Shown: positions 1 to 8,315 of the stretch, piece after piece | How the letters are laid out: each line of letters starts with the position of its first letter | How positions within the stretch are numbered: the first letter of the stretch is position 1 | Assembly: GCF_010994375.1 (NCBI RefSeq) | Contig: NZ_WHMA01000012.1 | Span: forward strand, 10,914 to 74,913 | Reading direction: 5' to 3' | Origin: Halomonas sp. NO4 | GTDB taxonomy: Bacteria; Pseudomonadota; Gammaproteobacteria; Pseudomonadales; Halomonadaceae | Length of the DNA: 64,000 bases | The notes under the pieces: generated by a model | What the model saw: only the letters and a program-made list of their open reading frames with translations | Databases searched by the model: none | What the model was told of the DNA's origin: nothing | Position numbers and translations under genes: made by a program

Positions 1-1
1 A

Positions 2-871
2 GTGGGCTTCACCGGCTCGCGCGGCGGCGGCACGGCACTGATGAAGACAGCCCAGGCGCGCCCCCAGCCGATTCCGGTCTATGCCGAGATGAGCTCCATC
101 AACCCGGTCTTCCTGCTGCCCGAGGCGCTCGCCGCTCGCGGCCCGGCCATCGCCGACGGCTTCGTCGGCTCGCTCACCATGGGCGCCGGCCAGTTCTGCA
201 CCAACCCGGGGCTGTTGATCGGCCTGAGCGGGCCCTCGCTCGACGCCTTCGTCAAGGCAGCCGGTGACGCGGTCAAGGGCAGCGCCGCCCAGACCATGCT
301 CACCCCGGGCATCCACGCCGCCTACCAGGACGGTGTCGGTGCCCTGGCTGCCAACCCCAGGGTGCGCGAGATCGCCCGTGGCCAAGAAGGCGCCGGCCCG
401 CACGAGTGCCAGGCGGCGCTGTTCGCCGCCAATGGCGCCGACTTCCTGGCCGACGAGGCGCTGCAGGCCGAGGTGTTCGGCGCCAGTGGCTTGGTGGTGG
501 AGTGCGCCGACGCCGAGGAGATGCAGCGCGTGGCCGAGGCCCTGGAGGGCCAGCTCACCACCACCCTGCAGATGGATGACGGCGACCTGGCGGCCGCCAA
601 GCAGCTGCTGCCGCTACTCGAGCGCAAGGCCGGGCGACTGCTGGCCAACGGCTGGCCCACCGGCGTCGAGGTGTGCCACGCCATGGTCCACGGTGGGCCC
701 TACCCAGCCACGGCCGACTCGCGCACCACCTCGGTGGGCAGTGCGGCCATCCAGCGCTTCCTGCGCCCGGTGTGCTACCAGAACCTGCCGGCAGGGCTGC
801 TGTCGGAGGCACTCAAGGATGGCAATCCGCTGGGCGTAACCCGGCTGGTCGACGGCCAGCGCGAGGCCTGA
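2..871 (+). CDS. 2,5-dioxovalerate (alpha-ketoglutarate semialdehyde) dehydrogenase, C-terminal part
   Basis: This is the last 289 residues of an NADP-type aldehyde dehydrogenase whose start lies before the window; the first visible GTG is only an in-frame codon. The catalytic cysteine is in GQFCTNPG, about residue 66 of the visible part. The sequence around it matches the alpha-ketoglutarate semialdehyde dehydrogenase branch (about 525 residues when complete), which oxidises 2,5-dioxopentanoate to 2-oxoglutarate at the end of pentonate, glucarate and galactarate pathways. It heads an island of sugar-acid catabolic genes, and the FAH-family gene at 14645 could supply its substrate. A strong hairpin follows the stop. 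The family is secure; the exact physiological substrate is inferred. Confidence 0.85.
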   Translation: MGFTGSRGGGTALMKTAQARPQPIPVYAEMSSINPVFLLPEALAARGPAIADGFVGSLTMGAGQFCTNPGLLIGLSGPSLDAFVKAAGDAVKGSAAQTMLTPGIHAAYQDGVGALAANPRVREIARGQEGAGPHECQAALFAANGADFLADEALQAEVFGASGLVVECADAEEMQRVAEALEGQLTTTLQMDDGDLAAAKQLLPLLERKAGRLLANGWPTGVEVCHAMVHGGPYPATADSRTTSVGSAAIQRFLRPVCYQNLPAGLLSEALKDGNPLGVTRLVDGQREA

Positions 872-910
872 GCCCGCAACGCTCGGCCCCCGCGAAGGCG
901 CTAGCAAACA

Positions 911-940
911 ACGACGGCAGTGCCCAGGCACTGCCGTCGT
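911..940. terminator. Hairpin between convergent genes
   Basis: A perfect inverted repeat with 14-base arms (ACGACGGCAGTGCC and its complement) around a 2-base centre lies 40 bases after the aldehyde dehydrogenase stop and before the end of the converging GntR gene. Only a short imperfect T-rich stretch follows on the plus strand, so it may act as a bidirectional terminator. Confidence 0.7.
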
Positions 941-1000
941 TCGTTCCCGGCTCGATTCACGTCACGCTGCCGGCAAGGCTCGCCTCCGCGGCTCCTGAGC

Positions 1001-1759
1001 TCACAACAGGTCCAGTTCCTTCCCCAGCACGCTGTCTCCCGCCTCGATCCCCAGCGCTTCGGCGGTCCCTTCCAGCACCGCCTGGGCCGCCAGGAAGGCC
1101 CGACGCGGATCGCGCGCCCGAATGGCCTCCATCACCTGGCGATGCCGCTCGAGGCTCTCGGCGGGATTCGCCGTGCTGATATTGGACTCGGAGACCAGCA
1201 GGTGAATCGAGGGCCGCAGGATATGCGAGAGCTGGGCCCAGACGATGTTGTGCGTGGCCTTGAAGATCGCCACGTGGAAGGCCACATCGTATTCGCTCTC
1301 CAGGCGCTGCTCAGCCGGCAACCCGGTGCCGTTCATGTGCATGCCCATGCCCTCGAAGGCCTCCTCGATCGCCACTAGGTCCCGCGCCTTGGCACGCCGC
1401 GCCGCCGTCATGGCGACATAGGGCTCGACATCGAGGCGAAAGGCCAGGATCTCCTGCTGGATACGGGGGTTGGGCGCGGCATAGCGGGTGATCCAGTCGG
1501 TCACGCTGGGGTCGAGGATGTTCCACGCTTCGTAGTCGCGCACCTTGGAGCCGTGCCCCGAAATGCGCGCAATGATGCCGACATCCACGAGCCGGCGCAG
1601 ATCACTGCGTACCGCGGACCGGTTGGTGGCGAACTGCTCGCAAAGATCGATCTCCTTGGGAACGAAGTCCCCCGGCTGGTAACGGCCGGCAAAGATCGCC
1701 TCGGCGAGATACTCGGCCACACTGGGTCGACGGGCAGGCTTGGTTGATTTGGCTGGCAC
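1001..1759 (-). CDS. GntR-family transcriptional regulator (FadR/FCD subfamily)
   Basis: A 252-residue regulator with an N-terminal winged helix-turn-helix (residues about 12-75, including NRSAVRSDLRRL) and a C-terminal all-helical FCD ligand domain with the usual metal-binding histidines (FHVAIFKATHN; LERHRQVMEAI). FadR-subfamily members of this kind sense sugar acids or other carboxylates and usually repress neighbouring catabolic operons. The start is a GTG with a weak ribosome site; no better start is seen. It is divergent from the SDR-FAH-ADH-dehydratase operon at 1932 and convergent with the aldehyde dehydrogenase. It is a candidate to bind the GTATGACAGG motif at 1874. The effector is unknown. 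Confidence 0.88.
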   Translation of the reverse strand: MPAKSTKPARRPSVAEYLAEAIFAGRYQPGDFVPKEIDLCEQFATNRSAVRSDLRRLVDVGIIARISGHGSKVRDYEAWNILDPSVTDWITRYAAPNPRIQQEILAFRLDVEPYVAMTAARRAKARDLVAIEEAFEGMGMHMNGTGLPAEQRLESEYDVAFHVAIFKATHNIVWAQLSHILRPSIHLLVSESNISTANPAESLERHRQVMEAIRARDPRRAFLAAQAVLEGTAEALGIEAGDSVLGKELDLL

Positions 1760-1873
1760 GGGCAGGCACCGGTTGAGAATTCCGCCATATGGTGATGTAT
1801 GTAGAACATAATCGCAATACGACCATTGCCTAGTCCGGGCTCCTGCGCCATACTCGTGCTTACCATCAGGCTA

Positions 1874-1887
1874 GTATCCTGTCATAC
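1874..1887. promoter_or_regulatory. Putative GntR operator, site A
   Basis: Read on the minus strand this is GTATGACAGGATAC, with GTAT/ATAC arms and the GT-N3-AC core typical of FadR-subfamily operators. It lies 45 bases before the SDR start at 1932. Close relatives of the motif occur at 14550, 22201 and 11455, all in front of catabolic genes of this island. The regulator that binds it is inferred. Confidence 0.5.
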
Positions 1888-1931
1888 CACCGGCATCGAA
1901 CCGCTCGACAACAACAAACCGGACTGCTGCC

Positions 1932-2681
1932 ATGCGACTTCAAGACAAGACGGCTCTGATCACCGCCGCCGGCCAGGGTATTGGTCGGGCCACGGCCCTG
2001 CGCTTCGCCGCGGAGGGGGCCCGCGTGATCGCCACCGATATCGAGACCGACAAGCTTCACGACCTTGCCGAGATCAGCGGCATTGAGACGCGCCGCCTCG
2101 ATGTGCTGGACGCTGCGGCCGTGGCACGCCTGGCCGACGACCTGCCGCCGCTGGACGTGCTGTTCAACTGTGCCGGCTACGTGGCCAGCGGCTCCCTGCT
2201 GGAGTGTGACGAGGCCGACCTCGAGCGCTCCCTGGCCCTCAACGTCACCGCCACGGTCCGCCTGATTCGCACCCTGCTCCCCGGCATGATCGAGCACGGC
2301 GGCGGCAGCATCATCAACATGGCCTCGGTGGCCTCGAGCCTCAAGGGCGTGCCCAACCGCTTCGCCTACGGCACCACCAAAGCAGCCGTGATCGGCCTGA
2401 CCAAGTCGGTGGCCGCCGACTACATTGGCCAGGGCATCCGCTGCAACGCCATCTGCCCCGGCACCGTGGACTCGCCGTCGCTGCGCCAGCGCATCGCCGA
2501 CCAGGCGCGTCAGCAGGGCCGCGACGCCGCCGAGGTGCACGCCGAATTCATCGGCCGACAGCCGCTGGGCCGGCTCGGCACACCGGAGGAGATCGCGGCG
2601 CTTGCCACCTACCTGGCCGCCGACGAGTCCGCCTATACCACCGGCACCGCCCAGGTGATCGACGGCGGTTGGCTCATCTGA
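1932..2681 (+). CDS. SDR oxidoreductase, probable 2-keto-3-deoxy-L-fuconate 4-dehydrogenase
   Basis: A 249-residue classical short-chain dehydrogenase. The cofactor loop TAAGQGIGR is at residues 11-19, followed by an acidic residue after beta-2 (ATDIETD) that favours NAD. The NCAG motif is near residue 80, and the catalytic Ser and YGTTK set lie near 130-152. The sequence resembles the DHRS6/2-keto-3-deoxy-L-fuconate dehydrogenase group, which makes 2,4-diketo-3-deoxy-L-fuconate. That fits the hydrolase encoded 47 bases downstream and the L-fuconate dehydratase at 15836. First gene of a four-gene plus-strand operon. The start ATG has no obvious Shine-Dalgarno. A role on another deoxy-keto acid cannot be excluded. 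Confidence 0.78.
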   Translation: MRLQDKTALITAAGQGIGRATALRFAAEGARVIATDIETDKLHDLAEISGIETRRLDVLDAAAVARLADDLPPLDVLFNCAGYVASGSLLECDEADLERSLALNVTATVRLIRTLLPGMIEHGGGSIINMASVASSLKGVPNRFAYGTTKAAVIGLTKSVAADYIGQGIRCNAICPGTVDSPSLRQRIADQARQQGRDAAEVHAEFIGRQPLGRLGTPEEIAALATYLAADESAYTTGTAQVIDGGWLI

Positions 2682-2728
2682 GCACTCGCCATGACTTCGC
2701 ACTTGACGAACAACGCAAGGACAATGCC

Positions 2729-3580
2729 ATGAAGCTGTTGCGTTTCGGCCCCGCGGGGCACGAGAAACCCGGTCTGCTGGACAGCGACGGGGTGATCCGG
2801 GACCTCTCGGCCCACCTCGACGACCTGTCCGGCCACCACCTGAGCCGTGACGCCCTGCGCGAGCTCGACCATCTCGACCCGACCAGCCTGCCCGCCGTGC
2901 CCGACGACACCCGCCTCGGCCCCTGCGTGGGGCGAGTCGGCAAGTTCATCTGCATCGGGCTCAACTACTCCGACCACGCCGCCGAGACCGGTGCCGAGGT
3001 ACCGCCCGAGCCGGTGGTCTTCAACAAGTGGACCAGCGCCATCTGCGGACCCCATGACAACGTCGTCATTCCACGCGGCTCGCAGAAGACCGACTGGGAA
3101 GTGGAGCTCGGGGTGGTGATCGGCAAGGGCGGCCGCTATATCGACGAGGCCGACGCCCTGGCGCACATTGCCGGCTACTGCGTGGTCAACGACATCTCCG
3201 AGCGCGAGTACCAGCTCGAGCGCAGCGGCAGCTGGGACAAGGGCAAGGGCTGCGACACCTTCGGCCCACTGGGCCCCTGGCTGGTCACGCCGGACGAGAT
3301 CGCCGACCCCCACGACCTGGCCATGTGGCTCGAGGTCGACGGTCACCGCTACCAGGACGGCAGCACCCGCACCATGGTCTATCAGGTGCCCTTCCTGATC
3401 AGCTATCTGAGCCGCTTCATGAGCCTGCAGCCGGGCGACGTCATCTCCACCGGCACCCCGCCCGGCGTGGGCATGGGCCAGAAGCCCCCCACCTACCTCA
3501 AGCCCGGCCAGCACATGCGCCTGGGCATCGACGGCCTCGGCGAGCAGCACCAGACGGTGGTCGCCGATCCCGCTAGCTGA
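2729..3580 (+). CDS. FAH-family hydrolase, probable 2,4-diketo-3-deoxy-L-fuconate hydrolase
   Basis: A 283-residue fumarylacetoacetate-hydrolase fold protein. The chosen ATG has AAGGA upstream; an in-frame ATG 60 bases earlier lies inside the end of the SDR gene. Family motifs are present: CIGLNYSDHA near residue 74, the metal-binding ELGVVIGKG, and NDISEREYQ. These are shared with enzymes that cleave 2,4-diketo-3-deoxy-L-fuconate or -rhamnonate to pyruvate plus lactate; many such proteins are mislabelled ureidoglycolate lyase. Its place directly after the SDR supports consecutive oxidation and cleavage of a 2-keto-3-deoxy acid. Cytosolic. Substrate is inferred from context. Confidence 0.8.
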   Translation: MKLLRFGPAGHEKPGLLDSDGVIRDLSAHLDDLSGHHLSRDALRELDHLDPTSLPAVPDDTRLGPCVGRVGKFICIGLNYSDHAAETGAEVPPEPVVFNKWTSAICGPHDNVVIPRGSQKTDWEVELGVVIGKGGRYIDEADALAHIAGYCVVNDISEREYQLERSGSWDKGKGCDTFGPLGPWLVTPDEIADPHDLAMWLEVDGHRYQDGSTRTMVYQVPFLISYLSRFMSLQPGDVISTGTPPGVGMGQKPPTYLKPGQHMRLGIDGLGEQHQTVVADPAS

Positions 3581-3594
3581 TCCGGAGAGTCTTG

Positions 3595-4632
3595 ATGCGA
3601 ACCGTCGTCTGCAACGAACCGGGCAGCCTGACCCTGGAGGAGCGCCACGCGCCCGACTGTGCCCCGAACGAGGCCTTACTGCGCGTGCGTCGGGTCGGCG
3701 TGTGCGGCACCGACATCCACGCCTTCTCGGGCAACCAGCCCTACTTCAGCTATCCGCGGGTGCTGGGGCACGAGCTGGCCGGCGAGATCGTCGCCGTGGG
3801 CGAGTCGGTCGACCCGCAGCTGGTCGGCCACAATGCCTACGTCATTCCCTACGTGCACTGCGGCCGCTGCCGGGCCTGCCGCCAGGGCCGCACCAACTGC
3901 TGCCGACAGATGCAGGTGATTGGCGTACACCGCGACGGCGGCATGTGCGACACCCTGGCGGTCCCCGCCGAGCACCTGGTGACCTCCGACACCCTGCCGA
4001 TGGATCAGCTGGCCCTGGTCGAATGCCAGGCCATCGGCGCCCACGCCGTGCGGCGCAGCGCGCTGGTCGAAGGTGAGCTCGCCGTTGTGGCCGGTGCCGG
4101 CCCCATCGGCATGGGCGTGGCCCAACTGGCCCGCGAGCGCGGGGCCCGGGTGGTGATGCTCGACACCAACCCCCAGCGTCTGGCCTTCTGCCGGGAACAT
4201 CTCGGCATCGAGCACACGCTGAACCCCGCGGAGGAGGACGTCGCCATGGCCCTCGCCGATCTCAACGACGGCGAGCTGGCCGATGCCCTCTTCGATGCCA
4301 CCGGCAATCCCCAAGCGATGCAGCAGGGCTTCGACCTGGTCGGCCACGCCGGTCGCTATGTGCTGGTGAGCATCGTCAAGGCAGACATCACCTTCCACGA
4401 CCCCGACTTCCACGGCAAGGAGATGAGTCTGCTCGCCAGCCGCAACGCCACCCGCGAAGACTTCAATGAGGTCTGCCGGCTGATGGAGGCGGGCCGACTC
4501 CCGGCCAGTGCCATGATCACCCATCGCGGCGAACTCGCCGAGCTGCCCAGCCGCATGCCCACCTGGTGCGCCCCGGGCAGCGGCGTGATCAAGGCGATGA
4601 TCGACCTCGACTCTCCCGAAGAACCCGCGTGA
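3595..4632 (+). CDS. Zinc-dependent alcohol dehydrogenase (L-galactonate 5-dehydrogenase-like)
   Basis: A 345-residue medium-chain dehydrogenase. Catalytic zinc ligands are in GVCGTDIHAF and GHELAGE; the structural zinc site is the four-cysteine cluster CGRCRACRQGRTNCC; the Rossmann motif is AGAGPIGMG near residue 165. It belongs to the sorbitol/threonine dehydrogenase-like group that includes LgoD, which oxidises L-galactonate to D-tagaturonate. The ATG at 3595 sits 5 bases after GGAGAG; a TTG one codon earlier is also open. It lies between the FAH hydrolase and a UxaA-type dehydratase, so it should supply a keto-sugar acid. No UxaB-type reductase is visible between the two steps, so the substrate is uncertain. 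Confidence 0.8.
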   Translation: MRTVVCNEPGSLTLEERHAPDCAPNEALLRVRRVGVCGTDIHAFSGNQPYFSYPRVLGHELAGEIVAVGESVDPQLVGHNAYVIPYVHCGRCRACRQGRTNCCRQMQVIGVHRDGGMCDTLAVPAEHLVTSDTLPMDQLALVECQAIGAHAVRRSALVEGELAVVAGAGPIGMGVAQLARERGARVVMLDTNPQRLAFCREHLGIEHTLNPAEEDVAMALADLNDGELADALFDATGNPQAMQQGFDLVGHAGRYVLVSIVKADITFHDPDFHGKEMSLLASRNATREDFNEVCRLMEAGRLPASAMITHRGELAELPSRMPTWCAPGSGVIKAMIDLDSPEEPA

Positions 4633-4645
4633 CCGGAGCCCGACC

Positions 4646-6286
4646 ATGCCCCAGACCATCGCCAGTGACAGTGGCCAGCTGACCAGCCTGCGCGTTCACG
4701 CCGCCGACAACGTACGCGTTGCCCTCAAGGATTTGCCCGCGGGCAGCGAGATCGACGATGGCGGCCGTCGCCTGCGCCTGGCCGAAGCGATTCGCCACAA
4801 GCACAAGTTCGCCCTTGACGACCTGGCGACCGGGGACACCGTGATCATGTACGGCGTCACCGTGGGCCGGGCCATCCAGCCCATCACCGCCGGGGCGGCC
4901 ATCACCACCGAGAACACCGAGCACAGTACCGCCACCTCCGCGCCGCAGGCGCGGCGCGGCGAGTGGCAGGCGCCGGACGTCACGACCTTCCAGGGCGTCA
5001 CCTTCGACGGCTACCACCGACCCGATGGCCAGGTGGGCACGGCCAACATCTGGCTGGTGGTACCGCTGGTATTCTGCGAGAACCGCAACATCGAGGTACT
5101 GCGCCAGTGCGTGGCCGATGCCCTGGGCGAGGACCCCTATCGCGACTACAAGCGCATGGCGCGCGAGTTGCTGCACGGCCAAGCGGGCGGGGAGCCGGCG
5201 GCGACAAGCGGCGAGCGGCTGTTCCCCAACGTCGACGGGGTGCGCTTTCTCACCCATACGCTGGGCTGCGGCGGCACCGACGACGACGCACAGGCGCTGT
5301 GCCGGCTGCTCGCCGGCTACATCACCCATCCCAACGTGGCCGGCGCCACGGTGCTGAGCCTGGGCTGCCAGAAGGCCCAGATCGACATGCTCAAAGCCGC
5401 GGTGGCCGAGCGCGACCCGCAGGGATTGCGCCCGGTGCACTACCTGGAGCAGCAGGGAAGCACCAGCGAGACGGCGCTGATCCGCGAGGCGTTGACCACC
5501 ATCTTCGAGGGCCTGGCCGAGGCCAACCGCGTCGCGCGCACCCCGGCTCCGCTGTCGGCGCTGACCCTGGGCGTGGAGTGCGGCGGCTCCGACGGTTTCT
5601 CGGGGCTCTCCGCCAACCCCTTGGTGGGCGCCGTGGTCGACCGCCTGGTGGCCCTGGGCGGCAGCGGCATCCTCAGCGAATTCCCGGAACTGTGCGGCGT
5701 GGAGCACGAGCTGATCGCCCGCTGTCGCGACGACGCCGTGGCGGAGCGGTTCCGCCACCTGATGGACGCCTACCAGCGCCATGCCGCGCGCGTCGGGGCG
5801 GACTTCTCCATGAACCCCTCCCCCGGCAACATCCGCGACGGCCTGATCACCGACGCCATGAAGTCCGCGGGCGCAGCCAAGAAAGGCGGCGACAGCCCGG
5901 TGGTCGACGTGCTCGACTACACCGATCCGGCCGTGCGCAAGGGCCTCAACCTGCTGTGCACGCCGGGCAACGACGTGGAGTCCACCACGGCGCTCGCCGG
6001 TTCCGGTGCCAACCTGATCCTCTTCACCACCGGGCTTGGCACGCCCACCGGCAACCCCGTCACCCCGGTGCTGAAGATCGCCAGCAACAGCGACCTGGCC
6101 AACCGCATGAGCGACGTGATCGACTTCGACGCCGGCCCCATCATCCGCGGCGAGGCGAGCATCGACGAACTGGCCGAGACCCTGCTGCAGCGTTGCATCG
6201 ACACGGCCTCGGGGCGCTACCGTCCCCGCGCGGTGACTCTGGCACAATACGACTTCATCCCCTGGAAGCGGGGCGTGTCGCTGTAG
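4646..6286 (+). CDS. UxaA-family altronate dehydratase
   Basis: A 546-residue protein with an N-terminal SAF domain (residues about 14-90, starting LRVHAADNVRVAL) and the long D-galactarate dehydratase/altronate hydrolase domain. Conserved stretches include THTLGCGGTDDD, ECGGSDGFSGLSANP, NPSPGNIRDG and DFDAGPIIRGEAS, and the C-terminus WKRGVSL resembles that of UxaA. The family uses iron to dehydrate D-altronate to 2-keto-3-deoxygluconate; galactarate dehydratase is a paralog. It is slightly longer than E. coli UxaA (495 residues), with extra residues after the SAF domain. Last gene of the 1932-6286 operon, with GGAG before the start. Altronate is the first guess, not proven. Confidence 0.85.
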   Translation: MPQTIASDSGQLTSLRVHAADNVRVALKDLPAGSEIDDGGRRLRLAEAIRHKHKFALDDLATGDTVIMYGVTVGRAIQPITAGAAITTENTEHSTATSAPQARRGEWQAPDVTTFQGVTFDGYHRPDGQVGTANIWLVVPLVFCENRNIEVLRQCVADALGEDPYRDYKRMARELLHGQAGGEPAATSGERLFPNVDGVRFLTHTLGCGGTDDDAQALCRLLAGYITHPNVAGATVLSLGCQKAQIDMLKAAVAERDPQGLRPVHYLEQQGSTSETALIREALTTIFEGLAEANRVARTPAPLSALTLGVECGGSDGFSGLSANPLVGAVVDRLVALGGSGILSEFPELCGVEHELIARCRDDAVAERFRHLMDAYQRHAARVGADFSMNPSPGNIRDGLITDAMKSAGAAKKGGDSPVVDVLDYTDPAVRKGLNLLCTPGNDVESTTALAGSGANLILFTTGLGTPTGNPVTPVLKIASNSDLANRMSDVIDFDAGPIIRGEASIDELAETLLQRCIDTASGRYRPRAVTLAQYDFIPWKRGVSL

Positions 6287-6298
6287 CGGCGCGCGTGA

Positions 6299-6361
6299 CT
6301 GACTGTCGAGAGCTGACTGTCGAGAGAGTTCCGGGCGAGAGAGTGCCGGGCGAGTGCCGGG
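6299..6361. repeat. Short tandem duplications between convergent genes
   Basis: Two exact adjoining copies of a 14-base unit (CTGACTGTCGAGAG) occupy 6299-6326. Overlapping them, a 15-base unit (CGAGAGAGTTCCGGG) is followed by a copy with one change at 6336-6350 and a third copy shortened to 11 bases at 6351-6361. The block starts 13 bases after the dehydratase stop and ends before the converging GntR gene. It does not form an obvious hairpin. Confidence 0.85.
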
Positions 6362-6402
6362 AATCAGGAGCGGCGGCGGTTTTGCCCCCCGGCAAGGGCA
6401 GC

Positions 6403-7125
6403 TCAGGAGGCGGAAGAGAGACGCTTCTTGAGCTGCATGTAGGTGCCGTAGTGGCGATCGAGGTGGCGGCGCATCGCCGCTTCGGCGGCGTCCGGGTCAT
6501 GTGAGGCAATGGCGTCGACGATCTCGATGTGGGAGGCCAGCGCCGCCTGATCCTCGCCCTTCTGCTGCAGCACCTGGGCACGGCGGTCGTCGAGCCACTC
6601 CGAGAGCGCCACGTGAATGGCGTCGAAGATGGGGTTGCGGGCAATGCTCGCGAGCACACCATGGAAGTCATTGTCGGAGCGCTTGAAACGCGCCTCGTCG
6701 CCGATGGCGTCGCGATTGTCGTCGACGGCCGCGCGCAGGCGAGCGATGTCCTCGTCGGCGGCATGACGCGCGGCGTAGCGGGCCAGGGATATCTCGAACA
6801 GCGCCCGGGCCTCCTGGAAGTACTGCTGCCCATCCGGTTTCGATAGCAGCTGGCGGGTAACGCCGGAAAGGCGCGCCATCACCGCCTCGGCGGTGGGACG
6901 GATCACCCGCGCCCGGGTACCACTGTTGATGGCGATCAGGCCCAGCTGCTGCAGGTAGAAGAGCGCCTCACGCACCGCCGGGCGGCCGACACCGAACTGC
7001 TCCATCAGCTCCCGCTCCGAGGGCAGCTGGTCATTCTCGCTCAACCGGCCCTCGAGGATCTCCGCCTCGAGCTGTTCGGCCACCTGTTCGGAAAGCGTCT
7101 TGCGCTCCACCCGATATCTACTCAT
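6403..7125 (-). CDS. GntR-family transcriptional regulator (FadR/FCD subfamily)
   Basis: A 240-residue regulator. The winged helix (residues about 8-72) contains LPSERELMEQFGVGRPAVREAL, the signature of the GntR fold, and is followed by an FCD domain with metal-binding residues (NDFHGVLASI; ASHIEIVDAI; MRRHLDRHYG). It resembles regulators of uronate, lactate and sialate genes. It converges on the UxaA-like operon and lies just downstream of the TRAP/Ldh_2 operon on the same strand, with its own 88-base upstream gap. It is the second candidate to read the shared operator motif. Ligand unknown. Confidence 0.9.
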   Translation of the reverse strand: MSRYRVERKTLSEQVAEQLEAEILEGRLSENDQLPSERELMEQFGVGRPAVREALFYLQQLGLIAINSGTRARVIRPTAEAVMARLSGVTRQLLSKPDGQQYFQEARALFEISLARYAARHAADEDIARLRAAVDDNRDAIGDEARFKRSDNDFHGVLASIARNPIFDAIHVALSEWLDDRRAQVLQQKGEDQAALASHIEIVDAIASHDPDAAEAAMRRHLDRHYGTYMQLKKRLSSAS

Positions 7126-7213
7126 TCACCCACTCTCCACACTATCCGGCGGGCCAGCCTCGCCGCCCTCTGGTTGCGCCGACATGGTACCGTATATCCG
7201 CAGCCCTTGCGGG

Positions 7214-8290
7214 TCATCGCAATGGGGCAAGCGGCCGCAGTCCGAAACGCTCGGCCAGGGCGGCGTAGGCGACCTGATTGGCGCTATCCAGCGGAATGCC
7301 CTCGACATCCCGACACGCCAGGCAACGCCACTCGCGGTCACCGGGGGCCAGCACCTCACTGCCCTCCTGCGCAGGCTGGGCACGCAGATCGGCCAGATAG
7401 TCGCGCAGGCCGGCCGCGAAGGCATCACTCTCGACGAAAGCCTCCGGCTGCATGGCCAGGAAGAAATGGCCCACTCCCCGCGGCGTCGCGAAGTCCGGCC
7501 CCCCCATGGGCAACAGGCGAAAGCCGTTGAGCATGCCGGAGAGCGTCGAGCTGAGCACCTCCACCATGCCGCCGAGCCCCGCCCCCTTGAAGCCGAAGTC
7601 GCTGCCGCCCAGCGGCAGCAGCGCCGCGACCTCCCTTGGCGTACGTGTCACCCGCCCCGCGCCGTCCGCCGCCACCTGGTCCGGCAGCTCACGGCCGATG
7701 GCACCGTACTGCTGCACGCGGTTCCAGGGAATCGAGCTGGTCGCCATGTCCAGCAGGTAGGGCCGCTCGCCTGCCACCGGCGCGGCAAAGGCGATGGGAT
7801 TGGTGCCGTGGAAGGGCACCGTGCCCTCGTGGAGCAGCACGAAGGCGTCGGAGTTGCACACGGCGAGGCCGATCAGGCCACGCTCCGCGGCGGCCAGGGC
7901 ATAGCAACCCGCCGCCCCGAAGTGCGACGACTTGCCCACCGCCACGGCGCCCACCCCGACCGCCTCGGCCATCTCACTGGCCTCGGCCATGGCGCGATAG
8001 CCGGCCAGGTGACCGAGGGCATCGTCGGCATCGAGGTACCCAGTGGCCGGCAGGCGCTGGGAGAAGCGCAGTGCGGGGTGGCCGTTGATCCGCCCCCCTT
8101 CCAGGGCCCGCACATAGTGCGGCAGCAAGCGCAGCCCATGGCTGTCGGTGCCCATGCGCGAGGCTGTGACCAGCGCGCGGGTGGTCGCCTCCGCCGAAGC
8201 CATATCGGCGCCGGCGGCCTGCAGGGCCTGGTCGATGAAGCGCTCGAGATCCTCGACGGCGACGTGGAATGCCGGCTGGTGCTCGTTCAT
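7214..8290 (-). CDS. Ldh_2-family NAD(P)-dependent malate/lactate dehydrogenase-like protein
   Basis: A 358-residue member of the Ldh_2 (YlbC/ComC/DpkA) family, which does not have a classical Rossmann fold. The catalytic motif GTDSHGLRLLP is near residue 50, and the conserved SHFGAAG, NPIAFAAP and MATSSIPWN blocks are visible. Relatives reduce or oxidise 2-oxo/2-hydroxy acids: malate, sulfolactate, ureidoglycolate, 2,3-diketogulonate, piperideine-2-carboxylate. The ATG at 8290 is preferred to a TTG three codons earlier, which lies too near the GGGAGA. It follows dctM by 25 bases, so it probably acts on the acid brought in by the TRAP transporter. Substrate not predictable from sequence alone. 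Confidence 0.82.
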   Translation of the reverse strand: MNEHQPAFHVAVEDLERFIDQALQAAGADMASAEATTRALVTASRMGTDSHGLRLLPHYVRALEGGRINGHPALRFSQRLPATGYLDADDALGHLAGYRAMAEASEMAEAVGVGAVAVGKSSHFGAAGCYALAAAERGLIGLAVCNSDAFVLLHEGTVPFHGTNPIAFAAPVAGERPYLLDMATSSIPWNRVQQYGAIGRELPDQVAADGAGRVTRTPREVAALLPLGGSDFGFKGAGLGGMVEVLSSTLSGMLNGFRLLPMGGPDFATPRGVGHFFLAMQPEAFVESDAFAAGLRDYLADLRAQPAQEGSEVLAPGDREWRCLACRDVEGIPLDSANQVAYAALAERFGLRPLAPLR

Positions 8291-8315
8291 GGGTGGCAAT
8301 GTCTCCCGTTCGGTT

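Noticed and set aside
4589-6247. A 552-codon minus-strand open frame opposite the UxaA-like gene
   Set aside because: Shadow of a conserved gene, with no recognisable motif or ribosome site.
7126-7213. A copy of the island operator before the second GntR gene
   Set aside because: The gap contains GGTACCGTATATCC, which shares only a few bases with the motif; too weak to claim.
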